Shown here: in pieces, positions 57,571 through 64,000 of the stretch | Position numbering within the stretch: the stretch's first letter is position 1 | Layout of the letters: each line of letters opens with the position of its first letter | Assembly (NCBI GenBank): GCA_021495925.1 | Contig: JAKEKT010000030.1 | Span: 303,218-367,217, forward strand | Source of the DNA: Diplodia intermedia | Taxonomy: Eukaryota > Ascomycota > Dothideomycetes > Botryosphaeriales > Botryosphaeriaceae | Direction of reading: 5' to 3' | Length of the DNA stretch: 64,000 nt | The notes under the pieces: model-generated | Database searches by the model: none | Seen by the model: only the letters and a program-made list of their open reading frames with translations | Told to the model about the DNA's origin: nothing | Program-made: the position numbers and the translations under genes

Positions 57571-60386
57571 ATGTCACCCAGCTTCTCCAAAGAAGTCTTG
57601 CGCCAGCGTGCTTGCTGGATCCGCGATGACCTTGACCCGCGCATTTCCCGCGATGGACCCGAATGCATGCAGCCGGATGACGTGCTTACATTACATGAAC
57701 TCTTCCTTGGTCTCCAGAACGTCGATCTCTCCATCTCGGTACTCCGGTATTCGCGCATACACGTTGCTGTGCTGGAAGTATCTGGAAAGGCAACGCGGTG
57801 GCCAAAGAGGCTGGCCGAGGAGTGCGACAAGGTCATTGAGTTGTGGACGAAAAAGTACGGCAAATTGAGCGATATTCGGCCCAGGCTGTTCAATCCGGAT
57901 GGGCGGCTTTATGGCGTCTGTACGGGAAGAGAGCTTACTCGTGACGTGAGCTCCTTCTTTCAGCTCTCCAGGGCTGCTACAGAAATACTAACGAGGCTGC
58001 AGGCTCTTGTGAAATTCTGGTCGCAGCAAGATCCTAGCTACATGAGTCCAGACAGAGCTATGCAACATGGCTCCCTTGGATTCAAAGCTGGAGAGTAAGT
58101 CAATGATGCATTTTTCTCGGCGCCAACTTCCAATAGAGACTGACAGTTACAGCTGGTGGATCAACGGCACCTTTGCCTTTCACGCCGGCGTCATAGACCT
58201 CAACTGTACGGACGGCGGTATCTGCGCGAACAAGCACGGTGCCTACGCAATTGTCATGAAAGATAATGACGAACAGTACACCGAGACTCCGGACAAGTTC
58301 AAGTATCGTTGCAAGTCGAATGACCCGGGCCGGTTCCGGATGACTTCTGCCGACTTCAAATCACGGTATCCCATCAGAGTTCTCAGATCTCACACCTTGA
58401 ATTCTCTTTGGGCGCCAAGGACCGGGATTCGATATGAAGGCCTGTATGTTTCATAGCTTCGGTGACAGCTGTGGAGAGGTCACTGACGAACACAGGCACA
58501 GAACCACGGGATGGACCATCAAGCCTGCCGACCCAGCGGAAAACGGCGGCTCGAACCTCGTTTGGGAAATCGGTCTGGAACGCGACTACACCCTCGAAGA
58601 CGAAGACGCACAAATATCGTCTTTGAAGCATCCTACAGCCGAAGAAACAGATGATTATATGGAGTACAAGCGGTATAGAAAGGAGATGCTCCACAAAGTC
58701 CGCGAGAGAATCCTGACCGGCATCCCCGCCAAAATCCCCAGCTCTTCGCCAGCTCCACCTGCCATTCCCGAGATGCCAGCTATTGAAATCCAGTCACCAC
58801 CAATGTCACCGAAGACAGAAATGCCCGTGTTCGTAGGCGATTATTGCCTTATGCGGGAGCTAGTGCTTCCAGGCTCTCCAGAAACCCCGCCGCTGACGCG
58901 CACCTCCTTCTTCCAACCACCACCTTCGCTGCGCGCGCAGACTGGCCCGGCAAAACCACAACGCGAGACACAGCCACAACCGCGCAGCCTCACCGTTCCG
59001 CAGAACCCTCGCAAGTCCCGCTCGAACCTCAGCGCTGATGCCCGGGCGCAGAAACCACGGGGTGAAAAGAAGTCCGCCACGCCGTCCCAAAAAATGCCAG
59101 ACATCAGCGCCAAATCAAGCATCAAAGACTTCGCTCGAGCGCCGCCCGGCAGCCGTGATTCCAAAAACAGCATCGCCAAGTCTTTTACGCGAATCTTCTC
59201 GGACGGCGCCTTCGACAAGGACATTCCGGAATCGCCCTTCGGTTCCGTCCTCGCCGGGTATGATAACGGCGAACCCTCTTCGTACCCTTTCGATCAACCT
59301 CTGCCCATCCCATCGCTACCTCCTTCGGCAACCACTTCAGCGTCCGCCTCGGTGGGCGGCAGCACTCCGCCATCGGAAAAAGGCAGCAACTACAACAAAA
59401 ACCCCATCCTTCGCCAAGTCCACTGGGGAACAATCGCCGATGCCAACAATGTCTCAGCCAGGCAGCATCCGTCGCTATCCACCAACAAACCGAAACAGGG
59501 GAAGCCGCGCCACCGCCAACGCCGCGACCGCGCCGTATACGAGGCCTTCGACCGGCAGGCCGAGAGCGCAGACCCGCGGCTGCTACTGGCCGCGCTCGAC
59601 GAGGTTTGGGACGAGTGCGCGGAGCCCGAGTATCCGGACATGGTGCTCGAGGAGCCGGCCGTGTACGAGAGCAGCTCGGGGTACTCGGGCGGATTCGGCA
59701 GCGATGGCGGCGGCATCGGCATCGGCAGCGGGGGACCGGCGCAGAGGAGCAGGAGCGACGACTACATGCTGAGGATCCCGCCGGGCGGAGTCGACGTCGA
59801 GAGGTTCATCGCGCAGCAAGCGGCCGGGGGAGATGGCGGCGGCGCCGCCCTTGCCGATCCGGGCGCGAGGAGGAGCTGGCACGGCGGGGACGAGCCTGGA
59901 GGCGCCGCCTCGTCCTCTGCGCACGAGATCGGCAGCAGGCTGAGGGAGATGGCGGAGAGCAGCGCGGCGGGCCCCGATAATATGGCGAGGCTCCAGTCTC
60001 AGCGCTTGTCGAGCGGTAGCGCGAGCGCGAGCGGGAGCATCGGAGCTGGTGGGAGCGGCGCATGGGTGGCACCGGATAACAGGAGGAGGAGAAGCAGTCT
60101 GGGTGCGTTCGATTCACGCATGCCTAGCTGGACGCCGGAAGATGCGGGCGGTATGGCGGCGCTGAGCAGACGCTTGAGGAGGCCGACAATTGTCCTGTTT
60201 TCGGGCAGGTTCAAGAGGCAGAGCTTGGAGGAGACGGTTGACGAGGTGGTGGATGAGGGGGTCTCTGTGGAGGAGGTGGTGGCAAAGGGGAGCCCTGGGT
60301 TGAAGAAGGGGAAGGAGAGGCAGGGTAGGTCGGATGCAGTGTCAACGGAGGTCATGAGTGGTGGGTTTGGAGACGAGCCGTTGTGA
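57571..60386 (+). CDS. SRA-YDG domain protein (modified-cytosine reader-like)
   Basis: Four exons: 57571-57945, 58003-58094, 58147-58443 and 58496-60386 give 884 residues. Residues 1-~150 are an uncharacterised helical region. The SRA-YDG fold spans about 157-285: FAFHAGVIDLN, GAYAIVMKDN, PDKFKYRCK, YPIRVLRSHTLNS, GIRYEGLHRTTGWTIK and LVWEIGLERD, matching the G.H.G, GAYxIV, VRVxR and YDGLY blocks of UHRF1/SUVH SRA domains that flip and bind 5-methylcytosine. No RING, SET, PHD or nuclease domain is present. The C-terminal ~550 residues are disordered (Pro/Ser, then Gly/Ser/Arg). Intron 1 (57 nt) has a perfect TACTAAC branch site. A chromatin or DNA-methylation role is inferred from the domain. 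Confidence 0.82.
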
Positions 60387-60454
60387 GTTATTGCACAGAG
60401 CTGAGTGGTATGACAGGTCGGAGATCAGCTTTTTCCTGGGGTTTCATCAGCACT

Positions 60455-60872
60455 TCATATCCTTATGGCTTTACTGAATTGAACTGGATATTCATAAATG
60501 CTGTGTACACCTTCCAGTATCAAGACTACCTCCTCAAATTGTTCCATGCCCTCAAAATCAGCCCTACTTATTAGTACATCGTAAATACTCTTCATATTAG
60601 GATAAAGCATACCATCTGTTGGGACTACCTCCACTTCTGCATTCAACATCCATCTCTGTCCCTGATTATCCCAGACAAAGTATACCCTGAATTGTAGATC
60701 GCCTTCCAAGATTGTTAGCAAAGAACCCAGTCGCTGGCGAAGGCTGAGCAACTAACCATTAATTGAGGTGGACCCCCGGCAGCGGCTGTAGAGAAAGTGG
60801 ACGGTGTGTGCAAAGAGCTGAACGATGACGAGGAGGAGGGCGACCAGAGCGATGATAGCTTCGTCGGACATG
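60455..60872 (-). CDS. Small single-pass membrane protein of unknown function
   Basis: Two exons, 60758-60872 and 60455-60702 (55-nt intron with a GCTAAC branch site), give 120 residues. One N-terminal membrane helix (EAIIALVALLLVIVQLF) is followed by a soluble domain with FRVYFVWDNQGQRWMLNAEV, PNMKSIYDVLISRADFEGME and VVLILEGVHSIYEYPV. I do not recognise the family. An alternative ATG lies 9 nt upstream (60881). Exon 2 is AT-rich compared with the flanking genes. It is convergent with the SRA-YDG gene, 68 bp apart. Confidence 0.6.
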
Positions 60873-60881
60873 GCTGTCATT

Positions 60882-61880
60882 GTTAGGAGCTGATTGGTGG
60901 GCGTATCTCGACTAAGTCGGTCGCAGTGTATGGAGCGTGGAAAGCAATGATGAGCTGTTCAAATGCGGACATGTTGCGTATTTTTATATGAGGGGAGAGC
61001 GTGCAAGAGCAGAGGCGAGAGCAGCGCCGTCGGCGCCTAAGGCAGACTTGTAAGACAAGGACCGCTGACTGCGCCCCAACGCACTCAACCACTCACATCT
61101 GTCGAACTTCGCCCCATACTTCTAATAGGCTCGTCTAATCAAGTGCATCTTGATGTCTTGCACGTTCGGAAGAATGTGCCGATGGCGTGTTGGTTCAGCC
61201 CTACAGCGAACCCCATGTGAGAGTCTGCTCCTCTAAGCCATTATGACACCCTTTCAAACTTGCGGAGCTCAAATCCAAAACATAATCTCGCCAGCGGTTC
61301 ACGGGTTGGGACTGACTATTCCTGACTACTGTAGGTCGCACAACAGGCAACAAGTGAGGTCCCATGCGCGATGCCATGGAGATGAAATTCAGTGGACCAA
61401 GCCAGCGGAAGATACCATCGAGAATTAAATTCGGCAAGGGCTCGCAGCCGAGTTACTGTTCAGCTCTTGATCATACATTTCGTGAAGCACGCCGGCGATG
61501 TTCAGGGTTTCTATAAAGTCTGATGATGCATTAATCTATTGACTAGGATCAAGCTCTGGAAACAAAAACGACAACTGAAGCCATGGACCCGGCTGTATCG
61601 CACGCACCCCACAGCGAGACTCTCTGGGTCATGCAAGAATAGTTGAACGAGAACAGGTTGCGTTCCAACACTCTGGACATGAAGCCCTTGAGCCAAGCAG
61701 GCATGTTCCGACTGATAAATTACGAGTTCGCCGCTGGACAAGTTCCGGCGCGCCCGTACTCAAAGATCGTCGGAGGTTTTTTCTTGTCTCTTACACAATA
61801 GTGTATCCAGCTCAAGATCTTCAGATTGAGGACTGAAGACCGAGCGAGGCACGAGACAACTGCGGCTCAAGAGGCCGCTC
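60882..61880. other. Promoter of the small membrane protein and 3' flank of the F-box-like gene
   Basis: About 1 kb. Minus-strand frames at 61201-61437 and 61511-61741 have no recognisable content. Confidence 0.5.
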
Positions 61881-63495
61881 TCAACTAGAAGGATCGCTAC
61901 GAGGCGCTTGCGGCACGTCGTAGAGGTAGGAGGCGCCGGCGGAGAGCGGGCCAGGAAAGGCCTTCATCACCTGTAGCAGCTCGAGACATGGAAACTTTTT
62001 TCGAAGCTTGGAATCCAAGATATCAAGAGAACAGTTCGCCTGGCATCCCCTGACTTGGTTCAGGCTGAGCCTCCGAAGCTTTGGAAATATCGCCTCCGTC
62101 TCCCAGTCAATATCGAGCACCGTGAACTCTCCGAGGATGTGACAGCACTCCAAGTCCGGACAAGACTCTCCAAAGACGGAAACAGCGGCAGCGGCCAACC
62201 AGCTGGACTCCGGCGTCAAGAATAGGCCAACCTCCTGGAGACACTGAAGAGACGATGCAGCCTGCCGGAGATGATACACGGCAAAGTCCTCTGCGACCAT
62301 GCCTGGTTGGATTTCAAGACAAAACTTCCGCAGACTTCGGCAGTTTCGGGCAAATTCTGCAAAAGCAGCCCCTGAAAGGGTCACTGGAGTTTGAATCTCC
62401 AAATTACCACCACGTGGTTGGGAGCGGCGTTCAATTTTCAGAGTCTCAAGCTTGGTACTTGTGGCCAGGCGAGAGAGTATCGGAGCCAAAGGTTCAGATG
62501 TGATGGTCTCACAACGGACTAAGTTGATTTGAAGCGTCCTCAGTTCAGGGAGGAAGACACTGATGGCATGCAGTGAGTTGTAATCAGCTTTGATGTCAAG
62601 CAACTCCAGTGCTTGAAACGGATCAGCAACGGCGAAGCTGTGTGGAGCGTGGAGCCTAAACTGCGGAGCGCGTATGTTCCGAACCACGGATCGCTCGGCG
62701 AGGTAAGTAACAAGATCTTCAGAAACTCCATTCTGGGTGAGGGAGTCCGCCATGTGGATCCGGATATCTGAGAGAGTTGAGCGCTGGCTCATGAAGAGAT
62801 CCAGCAGTCTTTCCGGGACAAGATGGTGCGAGGGTCCGATATACTTAAACGTCTCGAGTTGCTGGCACCGCACCTGTAGCACGCGATCAGCGTGCAAAGG
62901 GACGAGAACCGACCCAGGGCAGTTGGATCGTTGGGCTTGGCCCTTGCAGGCAAGGGGCTGACCAGTCCCACAAGGTGAAGAGACCGACAATGAAAAAACA
63001 ACAGGTCCGAAATCAAGAGAAAAACAGCACACTTACTATAATGGCCTGAATAGCATATTCAGTGGCCCGCGAGAGGCACCGAGGGGAGCAGTTCACGGAG
63101 ACAGAGCGAAGCTTGGGTGTCAAGACGGGCGGGATATGGTGCAGCGTCGCGTCATAATGAAACATCAACTCCACATCCCTCAGACGCGGTAGCTCCAAAT
63201 CCGTGAGGCAGGCGGTGGCTGAAGGCGAATGCGGATCCAGTGTGATTCTCAGCGTCCGAATTTTCCTTGCGTAGTACTGCCGACGTTCGGCCTTGACGCG
63301 TTGGAGGGGCTGAAGGGTAGAGAGCTCGGCCCAGACCATGTCAGTCACCTCGTCGGCCCACAGCTTGTTCACCGAGGCATATCGGGACAGCGGAGCAACA
63401 CGGGCCCTGCCAGGAAGCTGGTGGTCCTTGGATTGGTGCAGGATGTTAGCAACGACATGGGCAATCCCGAGAGCTCTCGACGAGGCAGGCTCCAT
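61881..63495 (-). CDS. F-box/leucine-rich-repeat-like protein
   Basis: Two exons, 63037-63495 and 61881-62873 (163-nt intron), give 483 residues. The N-terminus (IAHVVANILHQ...LSRYASVNKLWADEVTDMVW) resembles a divergent F-box, which would link Skp1 to a substrate. The rest has irregular Leu-rich strands spaced like fungal F-box LRRs (LPRLRDVELMF, LTPKLRSVSVN, FQALELLDIKADY, LPELRTLQINLV, FPKLRRLSLNQV). Ubiquitin-ligase adaptor function is inferred. The frame is open upstream to 63663; the start at MEPASSRALG is chosen because the preceding residues are low-complexity. Confidence 0.65.
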
Positions 63496-64000
63496 GACGG
63501 CAGTCGCAGAATCAAGGAGGGAAGTACGAGGGCGGAGAACACATGCCGGACGGTGGCGAGGCGTGTGCGGCGCAGTCGACGAGGACGCGAAGATGAAGAA
63601 GTTTTGTCGAACCGAGCGCCAGGCGCGTCGCCCATGTGGTGTGGGCCACGACTCGCTTGCCAAGTGCTTGCCGCCTAGCCGTCTAGCCGCCTAGCCCTAT
63701 CCGCTTCCATCTGTCTTGGCACCACAGCTCCCCACCGTGAATCCTGCCTCTAAGTCGAATGCGAGTTGAGAACCATTTTCCTGCAAGGCTCATTCCCGAA
63801 ATCCGGAATTCGCCAACGAACACGGAAGCAAATCCACAAATGCGGCACAAGGGAAAGAAAATGCCTAGTGTGAAAGTGATAAAGATATTATTCAATTGGC
63901 ACTCACCCGCAAACTCTACGAAAGGGATCGTCATGTGCCCCGATGCTCGAAACAGCAAACCAAGAAGAATCGAAGAATTCAATCGGTCCATTGAGCCCTT
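63496..64000. other. Right edge, promoter of the F-box-like gene
   Basis: About 500 bp. A minus-strand frame at 63683-63991 has hydrophobic segments but no recognisable domain; it could be part of a gene continuing outside the window. Confidence 0.45.

Noticed and set aside
1..64000. Transposon, LTR or biosynthetic gene cluster
   Set aside because: No transposase, reverse transcriptase, long terminal repeats, PKS, NRPS or terpene synthase sequence was seen in any frame.

Overview
The window looks like nuclear DNA of a filamentous ascomycete (Pezizomycotina). The genes are split by short GT-AG introns, mostly 48-60 nt, often with CTAAC-type branch sites. Coding DNA is GC-rich. Several families are typical of these fungi: a URA3-type OMP decarboxylase with a long insertion, two fungal rhodopsin-domain (PTH11-like) membrane proteins, a secreted CE1-type esterase, an SRA-YDG protein and a fungal AMPK-type glycogen-binding protein. 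A dothideomycete is my best guess, but that is inference. I see no ribosomal DNA, CRISPR array or intact transposon.

Layout. 0.4-5.5 kb: an Hsp70-like ATPase and a WRAP73/Wdr8 WD40 protein, both on the minus strand. 5.5-8 kb: no convincing gene. 8-9.2 kb: URA3. 9.9-12.6 kb: a cysteine-rich single-pass membrane protein and a secreted esterase, transcribed divergently from one 0.55-kb promoter. 13.5-15 kb: a small ABM-fold monooxygenase and a LigB/DOPA-type dioxygenase, tail to tail. 16.3-20.4 kb: a rhodopsin-domain protein and a VHS-GAT trafficking protein. 21.5-23.7 kb: the CBM48/AMPK-type protein. 23.7-27.3 kb: a long non-coding stretch with four copies of a 20-bp motif. 27.3-33.3 kb: a 1,977-residue DH/PH-like scaffold. 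34.5-38.4 kb: an EBP-type sterol isomerase and a FAD/NADPH oxidoreductase. 39-41 kb: a complex I B15 subunit and a GST, divergent. 42-44.4 kb: a double-BTB protein. 45.4-46.8 kb: the second rhodopsin-domain protein. 46.8-50.1 kb: sparse, with a tRNA-Arg-like sequence and a weak hypothetical gene. 50.1-52 kb: a sulfotransferase-like P-loop protein. 52-57.6 kb: the largest gene-poor stretch. 57.6-63.5 kb: the SRA-YDG protein, a 120-residue membrane protein and an F-box/LRR-like protein.

The genes are mostly unrelated housekeeping and accessory functions, with no biosynthetic gene cluster. The groupings that suggest joint function are the divergent sensor-like/esterase pair and the monooxygenase/ring-cleavage pair. 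Exon boundaries were worked out by hand from splice signals, reading phase and remembered family sequence patterns. Every multi-exon model closes in frame from ATG to stop, but none is supported by transcript data.
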